Source: Acanthacorydalis orientalis (taxonomy: Eukaryota; Arthropoda; Insecta; Megaloptera; Corydalidae). From it: a stretch of 64,000 nt of DNA. The stretch lies in contig CM068318.1 of NCBI GenBank assembly GCA_034766995.1, positions 632,501-696,500 of the forward strand, in the 5' to 3' direction. This document shows positions 48,041 to 59,727 of this stretch, piece after piece; the stretch's first letter is position 1, and each line of letters opens with the position of its first letter. The position numbers were made by a program, and so were the translations under genes. The notes below the pieces were generated by a model. That model ran no database searches, was not told the origin of the DNA, and saw only the letters and a list, made by a program, of their open reading frames with translations.

Positions 48041-48231
48041 TACGGTTCTACTCGTTCTGGTTCTAGATCTTATTTGAAAATATCACTTTGTCTTGTTTAC
48101 CAGCGTGTCGTCTTTCTAAAAGGTTTCAAAGTTATTTTTCCGGTTCGAGTTTTAAACGTTCTGTTTACTGAAACGATGTTCGTTATTTTTATTCTGAAGA
48201 GGGACAACATTTGAAAGAACACACAGGTATC

Positions 48232-48249
48232 TTTTTTTTTAAAAAAAAA
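48232..48249. repeat. T9A9 palindromic junction
   Basis: A perfect 18-bp palindrome of T9 followed by A9. Confidence 0.92.
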
Positions 48250-49288
48250 TGTAAATTTTAGAACAGTTTTTTTTGTCTCAGACACAGAACTCCCGCGAGG
48301 TGAATAAGAAATCATTGATTTGTTTAAGTCAGTTTTTGTTTATCTGATTTAAAAATCCCGGAAGAATTAAGAGAGTTAAAGACTCTCTATGTAAATAATG
48401 TGATACGAGAGGTGATTTCTTTTAACGTGGAAGTAACAACGCACCAACGCATCCGATACTGACAGAGAGAGATCTCTGTTCAAGACGTATTAACGAAGCG
48501 GACGGTGCACGGGCTTTCCATACGCTTACGTCGGTAAAAGAACAGTGAATGTAACTCTCGACACAATGCGCTGTCTGTATTTTTTATTTATTATTCCGCC
48601 GAAGTACGAGTGTTCTAGAATCTGGTCAATAAAACTGGTCTAGTGTCCCGAACACGTCGGCATCGTTGCTCGACGGCGACGACGGCCATCCCTGTTGCTG
48701 GATGTGGCCTCGTTGGAATTCCGCCAACTAAGCGCTGTGGAAACATAAATGATGTGCGCCCCTTATACACTTTAATATAGGTTATGTGAACAGTGATTGA
48801 GTTATCGTCGAGCTTAAAATAAAACGAACTTGTGCGGACAAAATGTAGAACAAATATCTGATAGTCTTTCGATAACGGGACTCGCAGTGACGTATTTAAA
48901 GAACACAATCGTGTTTACAGGTCATGTACGTCCGTCATCTGTACATCTCTGTGTGTGTGTGTGTGAGGGTATGTGTGTTTTTTTTCATTCGTTACTATTC
49001 ACTCGAGAACGTTCTATTGTAACATAAAAGCTTCCGTATCAGATCACGTTTCTGCTTTGATACAATGGCGTCATATGTTACATCGACAAAATTTACGAAA
49101 CAAGTTCAAGATACCGAAAAAAGTTTCACGTTCCTTTTTTTTGTTACAATTATTTATTTTGCTAGTTTTGAGTTCTTCGTTTTTTTATACGTGTATAACT
49201 TTTTACAGTAAACACTTGAACAAAATCAGAATAAATTTACATCACATGCAGATGCGGATAGCCAAATCTTTCTATTTGTCTCTCTTTC

Positions 49289-49293
<5 letters not shown>
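48250..49293. other. Mixed non-coding stretch
   Basis: Moderate GC near 48420-48720, with a short GT run at 48950-48965. ORFs of 97 and 139 codons are unrecognised; the latter runs into the microsatellite at 49294. Confidence 0.45.

Positions 49294-49351
<58 letters not shown>
49294..49351. repeat. (TA)n microsatellite, 58 bp
   Basis: An uninterrupted TA run. Confidence 0.97.
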
Positions 49352-49353
<2 letters not shown>

Positions 49354-49480
49354 CACACACGGGTATATTTATTTCAAAAAGATCAGAGTTGAATTGTGTA
49401 CATTTTCTAAACAGAACTTTACAATAAATTTAAAATAAACTCAAAAGTGTTGTTCTGGTAATCTTTGTTTCCTTGGATCA

Positions 49481-49602
49481 CTGAAGAATCTATTATTCGT
49501 TTCGGTAAGTGGGTCATCTTTAATAAGATATTAAAATTTCTAATATCTATTTGAAGATGGGACATGTTCCGAAACGAGTAGTGGATAACAGACATTTTCA
49601 GA
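49481..49602. repeat. Family B foldback repeat, best palindrome
   Basis: The arms at 49481-49533 and 49541-49602 are imperfect reverse complements around a 7-nt loop (AAATTTC). Inner pairing AAGATATTA/TAATATCTATT is tight. Both arms keep the core word: CGTTTCGG on the left, CCGAAACG on the right, and CATCTT on the left against AAGATG on the right. As RNA it would fold into a hairpin of about 120 nt. Confidence 0.72.
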
Positions 49603-49983
49603 TGAAGCTAAAATGATAACGCAGGTATAAGAAATACAATCATAACTACAGATAATTTGAGATTATTATTATAAAGAAGTATTTGTAGTGAATCATGTCA
49701 CTAGGGCTTGAAAAAAACGATACGAAATTCGTTATTCGATATGAATTTATGGTTACTCTAGGATATTTCTCGATTTTGTACTGAAAAGGATTGTGGTTGA
49801 GTGCACAATTCTATAAGATTGCTGAATGGAAGATGTCAAAAAAGTATTTGTCAGTTTTTACATGTTCTCAGATTTAAAATCGAAATAGTTGAAATCGTGG
49901 CAGGAAAAAGCATTCGTTAGAATTGAGAGAGAAAATTCTAAGACAACGTTTTAATCATCATTGTTAAAATATAACCTCATTTT

Positions 49984-50083
49984 GATTTAAATTATAAGAA
50001 GTTGGAAAGAAGGAATAAAATGGAGAGATTGAGGGTGTTAGAATAAACGAAGCCGGTACTGGAACAGAAAAAAAATAGTAGCC
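49984..50083 (-). repeat. Family B repeat, inverted partner of the 47.9-kb copy
   Basis: On the minus strand it reads GGCTACTATTTTTTTTCTGT, TCCAGTACCGGCTTCGTTTA, TTCTAACACCC and CTCTCCATTTTATTCCTTCT, following 47932-48040 position by position with small gaps. Confidence 0.7.
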
Positions 50084-50600
50084 TCAAGGTGAAGATACAG
50101 GTAATTAAAATAGAGTGTATGTGTGTGGGGAGGGGTTGTTTGTAGAAATTCAAAATTGAAAAGTACAAATACTGTTCAATTTTCTAAAGAACTAGAGATA
50201 CGAGAAAAATGACTTCCAGGTTTCTCGAGTATACGTTTGAGTTTATGAATAGATTACAACAATCACAGTTTTATTATTTATTCTATTCGAGAGAACAAGA
50301 AGATAAAATTTAACCTGTCCTGCCTTAACCTTTTTATTAAAGTTTTTTAACTGTAATTTTCAAAATCACGATTATTCGAAAAACATGTCGCTAATGAATG
50401 ACGATAATTTTAGTTTACAGATCTGGTATTTTCCTCTTGCAGCCAAATGGAATCCATATCTGATTAACAGGAGTTATTTAACGTAATTACTGTTAGATTT
50501 TCTTCATAATTGTGTAATAAGTCGCGCTGCGAGAAGATATCAAAAAAAAATAAATTGATCCCAAACAAGCGTTCAATTTAAAACTCTATCGGGTATATGA
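50084..50600. other. AT-rich stretch, nothing recognised
   Basis: No gene or repeat recognised. Confidence 0.5.
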
Positions 50601-50609
50601 AACACTTAA

Positions 50610-51190
50610 TCATAAAAATATAGCGCGAGTCCCCGTGCCAAAATTCCGTAATATTCCGTCGAGCACGTCGACATTGTCTCGGGCTGTACATCCGGCGACT
50701 AGGCCGGCATTAAAAATCGACGGATTAGGGACGATCGACTGACGTTCGTATCCAATCTGGCAAGTGCACGGCGATAGCATTCTGATTGCATTTTGATAAA
50801 TAAGCGTTCGAACTGAGTACAGCTGCTCAATGCGTCGTCTTCTAGGTCAACGATTTCCATTCCGTCTCTCTAGTTCCATCTCGGAACGTTTAATTAGAAA
50901 ACAAAACATATAATATCGATTCGCGACGTTCCAGACTGAATTTCTCGTCGATGTGCAATTATCTTATCGAATGTAACGTTTTCGGTTCGCTGATAATCAC
51001 AATGAAGTGATTTTTTTTTCTTCTTCCCGTCTCGTTTAATAAATATTTGAAGTTTTGTAGCGGCGAGACGAGAAATCGGGCACGTGAACTAAATCGGCAT
51101 TGCCGTGCCAGTTTCTTAATTAAAACATAAATATCACTTAATAAAAATATCTTGATTCATTTCAACAATGGGCGACGATTAATGAATCAT
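50610..51190. promoter_or_regulatory. CpG-raised blocks with AT-rich motifs, candidate conserved element
   Basis: Two GC/CpG-rich patches (50615-50780 and 51055-51110) flank AT-rich words such as GTTTAATAAATATTTG, TTAATTAAAAC and GGGCGACGATTAATGAATCA. No ORF of note. Composition suggests regulatory DNA; there is no direct proof. Confidence 0.28.
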
Positions 51191-54000
51191 TGACAAGTCT
51201 ATTTCAACAGATACGGTTTATTTTCAAAAAAAAAAAAAACATTTTCTCGCCACTCATTTCCATGACCCGCTCTCATTTCTGAGAAAATAAATTAAATTGA
51301 AACATGAATAATATGCGATAGTGTGAAAATTTTAAACAATAAATCATTTCTCTTCCTTCTCGGTTCTTCGTAGGTTTTTTTTTCAACTTTAAATTTTACA
51401 CAGCAGTATCTGATTCCTTTCATGTCATATTTCAGAACGTATTTACGAGACGCTCCAATTCGACTTTTCCATTAATATTTTCGATGTATTCTTCGCACAG
51501 CAAATAAAGGATTTAGACTTCAGAGATAGTGTAACGGTTTTAAAATTGTAAATAATTAACAAGATAAATAGTTGGAGAAAGGAACATTCGACGGACAAAC
51601 TTTGAAAAATCAATCAGTAGCATGTAAAGTGTATTGGTTTAGTAAAACTTCAATAAATATCTGTCGGTAATTTAAATATGCAAATTAAAAATAAATAAAA
51701 CTGACAAAAAAGTAATAAGTTCTAAGATAAACGATGTTGTAAATATCCATTATGTTTGATATATTGCTTTTTTGTAAATAACACCTTTTATCGGTATTGA
51801 ATCTTGTATAAACTTTAACCGGCTTGGAGCAGAGTGCCCCGCTCTCATTCTTATACACGAGACTTGTAAATTAGTATATGTTTCTTAGCGAAACTTCTGA
51901 TTTATAATATATCTAGTTTTTATATAAATCCAAGTATATATATATATATATATATATATATTTGGAGGAGAGTCACTTTGTAATCAGCAATTTATACATT
52001 TTTCATCACATTTTATATTTTTGTTTCGAACATATAAGCTACAGAAAGGAAAGTTATAAGAAAAAAAGGTAAAGTTTAGTTTTTCTCCGGTATCTTTAAA
52101 TTATATATCTGTTCGGGGTTGATGTAGGTACAAATATTGATGAGGAGAGTTGATGTCTGTTCCTGTATTTTATTTTTTCCGCTAATATTAGAAGAAACGA
52201 ATCGATATTTCTGGTTACAGATTTATTTATTTAAAAAAAAATCGAACCGTCTCAACAGAAATGCTGTTTCCCGACGCAAACATGTTACACAATCTAGTTG
52301 TAAACACGAAACAATAATTGTAATCTAGTAGATTTATACGATGTTGAACGAAACACTTGAAAGTAATAAATAATACGCTATTTCTTCTACAACGTCTCGA
52401 TGGAAAGAAACGTCAACATCGGATAGAGATGTGCGTGTGTTAAATACACTTTAATTATTTCACAAAGGACATAAAATTAACACTCGTGTATATTCTCGCC
52501 GTCGAGCCAGTGCAGCATTATGACCGGTGTTTTTCACACGATTTTCTTATATTTCTCGGTATTATTTTCTCTAGACGTGCACGTTTTGCCGCTCGGACTT
52601 TTTATTATGGGAGCGAAACGTCGGTGAAGATATCACAACACGTTCTTATTTAATTAATTCCATTTTGTGCTACTACTGCACTATCATCATAGAGCGTGTT
52701 CTCATTTGGAAAAGTTTATTACAAGAGATTTTATGAAATATGGTGCGAGAAATAAAAGATTTTATTGAGTAATAGGTCGAGTAATATGATTTATTTGCAG
52801 CGTCCGTATGAAATTTATTTCTATTAAGGAACGAGTCGACTGTACATTGAAAATAAAAAGTAAACTTTAAATCGGAAGTGCGGACGAGCAAATCGAATAT
52901 GTGTTTATTTTCGAATTCGCCTGTAAGGAAATGATAAAGGGTTGAGATGCGGTCGATGTAATTACAGAGATACGATCAGATAGACGTGGAATCTATAATT
53001 TTACAATTAATTTTAATGTTTTTATACGTGTGATACGATTTCATGGTCTACATTTCTTTTAGGATCACTTGCGTGTTTCTGTTTTTAACTATTAGTTTTA
53101 AAAAATATTACATATTCAGGTATATTCTAAATAAAATGTACCTCGAGATACTATGGTGCTGATAGTAGTGAAAGAAATAAATTCAAGTGATCTAAAAGAA
53201 CGAATGCCATCAGGACAGTCTATAATTTTTCTAGAGATAATTTTTTTTCTGTTCAAATTAATTGGATGTCGGATAAATTCAAATAATAAATTGAATATGA
53301 AAATAACACAGTGGCTAGGAAAACACATAGTAATTTAGATTAAGTCGAAGTGCGATATAAAAAAATCTTATTTTGGTCTGAACAGACTTTGAACAGTTTT
53401 AGATCCGTAGAGATATGAGGAGGTTCGTATCGCTATCTATTATAATCAATAATCATTTATGAATCCCTTGTGCTTATATTTTTAAAAAAATACAAACAAA
53501 ATAACTGTTTAAATTGAAAGGAAGTACGAAAAGTCTTACACGATTTTTTTGTAACAAAATAAGCCTCATTTTATTTCCAAAGTATTCTTTTATCGTGGGA
53601 CGACAATGTCTTCGGATAGGACAGTGTTGTATTCATTTTAATAAGATTTCGTAACAGAATTAAAAAGTGTTTGAAAACTGAAGTGTTTTTTGCAGTTCAC
53701 GAGTCAGGCACGTGATTCATGCACAACGGGCTGAAAATGTTTGATTGGACATTATATGTGGTTCGTGGAGAAAAAAACATATTTGGTTGTGGAATAGAAT
53801 TTTAAAAATAGATAATTGAAAATGACGTTTCCATGAAGTTGAAATATTTTTTTCTGATTTCAACTGAGTTTTTTTTACGAAATACTGTTATAAATTAATA
53901 AAGTTTTTTTTCTCTAAATAATTACAAGAACAAATGTGAATATAATTGAGAATAGAAGTGATGTCGAATCGTTAAATTATTCATCGACAATAAGGTATAA
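51191..54000. other. AT-rich non-coding stretch
   Basis: Contains a short (TA)n at 51935-51961 and a GC-raised patch at 52495-52630 with TTTTTATTATGGGAGCG. ORFs of 60-72 codons on both strands are unrecognised. Confidence 0.5.
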
Positions 54001-54019
54001 AAGCGATAAGGTTGAGAGT

Positions 54020-54970
54020 AATGGAGATATGTACACTCGATTGCGAGCGAGTGAATAGAGGAACTCTGCAAACAAAAAGAATTCATAACGATCGCGCAAA
54101 ACAAGCCGAGATATCATTTTATGCATTTTTGCTTTCGAGAAAATTGATATCGACACTCGAAAAACGTTTCCGGGGCGCGCAGCGGCGCGAGAGCGCTCCC
54201 AGCTGCAATGAAAATAGTAAAAATTAATTTCGCATAAAATCAACAAGCGACAGCCGATGTCTGAAATCGTTCCGTGGGACGGTTCGTTCGTTTGACTAGC
54301 TGCTCGTCGGCTGACATAAGAAAACAAGTAAACCGAACGATAAGGTCTCGAGACCGCATCTAATCAACGAGGCGTCACCGACCGACGGGCGGCGCCCGAA
54401 CTCGCGATATATGCGCACAATGGGACAGAATCCGACCGCGCTCTGGAAGTGGCGGTGGCTTTTCTATTTCAAGGTACTTCAGTTTAATAGAATCTGCGGT
54501 CTTTCGCCGAGATGAGAACTTACGCCCGGCCGCTACGCCATCAAGACAATTAGTTCTCGAGCGGCACTGGCGCGAGCGAGACGGCACGAACGGACGGAGA
54601 CGACGATACGGCACGTCGAGAATAATTCATTTGTTTTGATGTAGGGATGGGTAAAACATTTATTTTCGTTGAAAGTTTAACCGTCATCAATGAGTTCGAG
54701 CTGAAACATTTAACCCGGAAATAAACAGGAAGTTGCAGATTGGATGCACGCGGGCGCGGCGCGGGGCCGCGGCGAACGTGATCGAACCGCGCTCCTCCTC
54801 GGACCCCCCGGATGGAAATTTAAATGGACCTGAACAGGGTCACTCCCCGCCGCTCCCCCTCAAAAGATACACACGCACGATAGACTGGTACAGATTTGAT
54901 CGTTTCCTGATAAAAAGTGCGATTAGAAAATGTGAATCGCGCACGCTCCGTCGTGTTCGTTCCGCAATCA
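54020..54970. promoter_or_regulatory. Large CpG-rich block, candidate promoter or regulatory island
   Basis: Roughly 900 bp with high GC and CpG, peaking at 54170-54200, 54370-54610 and 54745-54860. ORFs of 71-149 codons occur on both strands, as expected of GC-rich DNA with few stops. The longest, 149 codons at 54733-55182, starts in GC-rich sequence and ends in AT-rich sequence without any domain. It could be a promoter region with untranslated exon; no TATA, initiator or splice pattern could be fixed. Confidence 0.33.
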
Positions 54971-55151
54971 ATTATATTATATTCAATTCGGCGCGAGCGA
55001 TCCGATTATTTTACTTTGTAGCAGATGGAGACGCTACGAAATTTATTCTATTGACATGTTTTTTTCTTTCAGCTCGGTTCGCGCAACATATTTCACAACT
55101 TATGCACAACAGGAAGTTTTGTTTCACACGAGAAACAAATTCGCGGCGACA

Positions 55152-55166
55152 TTTTTTTTTAAAAAA
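55152..55166. repeat. T9A6 palindromic junction
   Basis: Nine T pass directly into six A. Confidence 0.85.
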
Positions 55167-55939
55167 TATTTATCGACATTGATCGACACATTCGAAACGT
55201 CTCGAATAATCACCGTTAGAACAGATAATCCTCTGACAGAACAGAATGCTTATTACTAGCGACACTGATTTCTATAATCATTAATCTACATTCTCTGTAA
55301 ATAAATACATTGCGTTCGATCATTATTGATGTTTTTCTGTAGCTATTTAATTTTAAAAATTGTTAATTCTGTTTTTGTATTTTTAATAATAAATATTAGA
55401 CGCAATCATTTCTGTAGAAAACTACACAAGTTTCTATGAATAATAAATATTAATCATTCAATTATTAATCATTAATTAAAAAAAAAAAACATTTCCCATT
55501 CTCTGTTACATGGGGCTGTTACCAGCACAGACTGTTGCAATCGCTCGACAGATACGAGCGAGTTAATTTCTCAACCCTGTGCCGAGTATCGATTTTTCAC
55601 AGTCGCATAGATGGTAACTTAAAGTCGTAATGATAACGTGTAAAGTATTTTATTTCCAATCATCTTACTTTGCTTTTACTTTTAAATTCACTTTGAAGTG
55701 CGGAGACATTGAAATTTGTTAATCTTAATGGGTGATCAGATAACAAGTATCTTTTAATTCACAGTTCTCATTCGAATTTTCTTCATTGCCGATACGCTGT
55801 TCGCGATGAACGATCGTCGGGATACATCAAAAAAATCGATGAAATGTTCATTTGTCTGACTGGAATAATTAAAAGTTCGAAAAATTCATATTAGAATAAT
55901 CGCAAATAATAACACTAGACGATCAGAAACCATAACAGA
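55167..55939. other. Non-coding stretch, nothing recognised
   Basis: AT-rich with an A10 run near 55480. No gene recognised. Confidence 0.5.
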
Positions 55940-56035
55940 AATTTCTGATCAAAAATTGTTATCGATCGTATATGATTGTTGCTGATACCGATTTAGATGA
56001 ACATTTAATCGTCTTCAGTAAAGGAATGTTTGTGT
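55940..56035 (-). repeat. Family A dispersed repeat, copy 10
   Basis: TTTCTGATCAAAAATTGTTA, TATGATTGTTGCTGATACCG and ATTTAGATGAACATTTAATC, then GTCTTCAGTA, match the family arm and core in minus orientation. The core is diverged but the outer arm is nearly identical to the copy at 18.5 kb. Confidence 0.55.
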
Positions 56036-56774
56036 ACACTAACGTTTTAAAGAACTTGATATTTATATCGGAAAGCATATAAGTAACAACTAGAATGATC
56101 CATAATCAATTACCGACTATTTTCGATAGGATAACACTATTATGGTTTGTGAAAAGAGGAAAATTTAGACACAGATCAAAATCATTTCGATCTAAAATTA
56201 CAGTCTGTATTTTCGATAAGTTTAAATCTCTAATAAGATCATTCTGTATAGTCAGATGTTAAATAATGGGAATCTGTTCAACTGGTTTGAATTTGAGAAC
56301 CTCGACCTTAAATATTTTCAATCAAAAATTGGATTATAAGGTTTTTTTCAGGTTTCATGGATCCAATTATCAATTATGTATTATATTTGCATATGAAATG
56401 TAGACGACTCGCGAGAAACGTTTGCTATTATACATTAAATGTCTCGATAATTAAATCAAATTTCACAAAAAAATGTATACTGGGTAGAAAAGGCCGACTG
56501 GAAACAACAGAATATACACTGTGTAACACATGCGTTCCAAACACCAAGTCGCCCACTGTAACTAATTAACTGGATCTCATTACAAATTCATTTCTTTAAC
56601 GATCAGCACAAATACTCCAGTACCATAAACGACTGTGCTTACATTACATTTTTTTCTAACAGACAAAGAACATGAAGTGGTACACATTTTCATAACCACA
56701 ACTGTATCAGATTATTCCGTAATACTGTTCATTAATTATGTTAACTGTTAATTATGTACGTTTTAGGCCAGATT

Positions 56775-56777
<3 letters not shown>

Positions 56778-56847
<70 letters not shown>
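56778..56847. repeat. (TA)n microsatellite, 70 bp
   Basis: The longest pure TA run in the window. Confidence 0.97.
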
Positions 56848-56850
<3 letters not shown>

Positions 56851-57005
56851 AATACAATTGTATTGCGTACAAGGATCGACGCCAATAAAATCGAAATTCA
56901 ATTAACGATTAATTAATTTCGACGTGTTTTATTGACATCAGAATCGCCTACGATGTCACTTTTTATTTACACATGTTCAGTGTCATAAAAATTTATTATT
57001 CATAG

Positions 57006-57011
<6 letters not shown>

Positions 57012-57071
<60 letters not shown>
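57012..57071. repeat. (TA)n microsatellite, 60 bp
   Basis: A pure TA run 165 bp after the previous one. Confidence 0.97.
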
Positions 57072-57074
<3 letters not shown>

Positions 57075-57261
57075 AAAACATAAAATTCGAAACGCTTTGT
57101 CAATAAAACTTATGATCTGAAATAATAAAATGTTTTATATGAAATGTGACAACTTTACTTTTACGACTTTTTCATATTTTTTATACTGTTTACAATTTAA
57201 ACACGTACAATATATGTGCATAAACATGCAAATATATACTTTAATGTAATTACATTTATAG

Positions 57262-57265
<4 letters not shown>

Positions 57266-57313
<48 letters not shown>
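57266..57313. repeat. (TA)n microsatellite, 48 bp
   Basis: A pure TA run, third in a 536-bp cluster. Confidence 0.97.
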
Positions 57314-57316
<3 letters not shown>

Positions 57317-57846
57317 GTAACTATTAAACACAAGTTATCCAACACTAAAACAAATAAACAAGAAAAAAATTACGGCAACTTAATTAAAAAGAGTAGTAAT
57401 CTTCATTATTGCACAGTTTTATTAGACTTTTGAGAAAGGCAGTAAACATTTTGGGTATTTCTTATCGAATATACTTTTTATGTGTTCATTAAATTTTTTT
57501 GTGCGGTTCTGCGTTCCATACAAATATCAACTATAATTAAATTGATGTGAATTTTATTGTTTTTTTCTTCTCTTTTTGTTTAAACGACGGCCGATTAAGT
57601 TTGTCGATTGAAGTAAATAGCGGAATCGATTTTGTAATCGTTGTGCGTTCTGAAGAAATAACAACAGGCGATCTCTCGTGAATATTACTTTATATGAAAT
57701 TCAGTTCGAACTTTTAGACAGTCAATAAGTCGCACAGTTCCAGGAGTGTTAAAATTTCAATTATGCTCTTATAAAACGTTTTAATAATAAACGTCAGAAA
57801 TATTTCAGCTTAAATACATACTGAGAATGTATGATCGTAATACAGG

Positions 57847-57990
57847 TCTGAAACTGTGGCTAAATTTACTTTCAAAAATATATTCGTGTCTAAATGAGAT
57901 ATTTATGTATCTTGAGTGTCTGAAGATGACACCATTGTCATCGAAACTAAATGATATATGAATATTTTCTTAAAACACATTAAGGCTTAT
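57847..57990. repeat. Family A repeat, inverted tail and core
   Basis: A minus-oriented tail, CTGAAACTGTGGCTAAATTT with ACTTTCAAAAATATATTCG, is followed by a plus-oriented core, TCTGAAGATGACACCATTGT then CATCGAAAC. The core holds a perfect hairpin, GATGACA-CCAT-TGTCATC, at 57925-57942. Confidence 0.6.
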
Positions 57991-59640
57991 TTATTGCCAT
58001 TAACTTCATATGAAAATGAAAGTTTCATTTCAATGTTCGAATTTAATGTGGAAGCAGTAATTTGGGGACAGTTCTGTATCTCCACTGGTGCAATTTCCAA
58101 CGATTTTTGATTTAATCAGACATATGATGAATGACGTTTTCTAATTCATAAATATTCACTGGTTTTGATTTATAAACTTCTTGTTTAGTCTATACGAGCG
58201 GAATGAAATCGACAGAAATCAAATGATATGGACTCCAAGCGAGAGATTTCAATGCTTCTCGAATACTCGACCTTATCGATTTTCAGAGAAAGTGATTATC
58301 GAACCGAAAATGAATTGAAATGTGTTAAAATCCCATATGAATAAAAATCAGTTCTTTGTGATTTTTTTTTATTTGGTTTTGAACCAAAATTCGTCTTAAT
58401 TGAAATTCTAATCACTTGCAGAAATATTATATTTTAATATCTTCTTTAGTTTAAAAGCAGTATAATTTTGAAAATAGAGAATAATTAAAGAATGTGTGTG
58501 TGTGTGAACGCGTTATCCTTTTATGATTATTTACCAAGTCATATGCGTAAAAACCTCTCGCCACTTCCATTCATCGTTTCCGATCCGATTCCGTGCACGG
58601 AGAAAAACCGTTCGGAAAAAAACCGTCGAGTATTTCAATCAATGGAAACGATAACATACGAAAAGTATATATTGATGCACTGATCACACGGAATCCGGTG
58701 TCTATGGTTTTAATTACACACACACACACACACACACGATCCAGTAGATAACGTCGGAAAGATGTGTTACAACGTATAAGAGAGTGAGCAATATATATTC
58801 GGAGATGTGCGTCTGTTCGACGAGCGATCGGTCCGTGTAAGGGAGGTGTCGAGACTCGGCGAGATGGCAGTGCGTTTCGGAACCGAACGTACGGCAGTTT
58901 GGGGGTTCGGATGCTGTGGTTCACTGGAGCGTGAAAGCTTCAGAGACCCGTTTCAAAGAACGCGGTGTTTGCTGTTACCAGTTAGAGAATGTAGTACTGG
59001 AAAGTAGTCTGTTACAGTGTCGGTTTCGACTTTGTCAGATATCTATTTCATTTTCTTTTTTTTTTTTTGAAGTTCTTTAATACGGACGCGTATCTTTCTC
59101 GCGATATTTGAATATACAAACAATATGTTCGATTCCATACATTCGGTAAATTTATACACCTTGTGAGTATTACACACCTTGATAGGAACATTTGAAAGCA
59201 TTCGACATATCGTATCAGCGAACACTCCACAATAAGAGCTTTTATTCATACTGTGAACGACATTCAATCTTGTATTAGAGTAGAAATAAAAAGAAACTTT
59301 GAAAATAACACTATTCTGTCCGATTTATTTGCGATGGGATATTAAATAAATGATTATTTCTACTAAAAAGTCTAAATAGGTGAATCGACTTGAATAGAAA
59401 TATAAAAATACACATGTATCTAGGTTCGGACCGTTTAATTTTCAACTATATTTCTGATAAAACCGACATAGTCTTCCACATTATTATGAACATTTTCTTT
59501 AAATCTATTTCAAGGTTTCGAAATTTCCGACTCAAAGTACAGAATGTCATTACTAGATAGAAAAAAACCCTCTACAAGAAACCATCGTTTTCACTAGAAA
59601 TCAAATTATAAAATTGTTCATTGTTAAACCACCACCGAAA
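57991..59640. other. Non-coding stretch
   Basis: Holds short GT (58492-58505) and CA (58716-58737) runs and a GC-raised patch at 58800-58960. The ORFs at 58571-58924 (minus, 117 codons) and 58807-59007 (plus, 66 codons) are unrecognised. Confidence 0.5.
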
Positions 59641-59652
59641 ATATGATTAATG

Positions 59653-59673
59653 TTTTTTTTTTAAAAAAAAAAA
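59653..59673. repeat. T10A11 palindromic junction
   Basis: Ten T pass directly into eleven A; the longest balanced junction of this class in the window. Confidence 0.92.
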
Positions 59674-59695
59674 GCTCAACCGTATGAAATTGTTT

Positions 59696-59727
59696 CGTGC
59701 GCGCGCGCGCGCGTGTGTGTGTGTATA
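59696..59727. repeat. CG/GT/TA alternating tract, Z-DNA-prone
   Basis: Thirty-two nucleotides of unbroken purine-pyrimidine alternation: CG core, then GT, then TA. Confidence 0.95.

Noticed and set aside
47795..48214. 139-codon plus-strand ORF
   Set aside because: Contains a family B repeat copy that is also present, inverted and without the ORF, at 49984-50083.
48973..49392. 139-codon plus-strand ORF ending in a YIYIYI run
   Set aside because: Its last third is the translation of a (TA)n microsatellite; the rest has no recognisable feature.
54733..55182. 149-codon plus-strand ORF beginning in a CpG-rich block
   Set aside because: Starts in GC-rich and ends in AT-rich sequence with no motif; the absence of stops in the first third is explained by composition.
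57920..57950. Hammerhead ribozyme in the family A core (CTGAAGA ... hairpin ... CGAAAC)
   Set aside because: The order CUGANGA, stem, GAAA is suggestive, but the real stem (GATGACA/TGTCATC) uses the G and A that should be unpaired core bases, and no stem III plus cleavage site follows GAAA. The same holds for the 44.7-kb copy.
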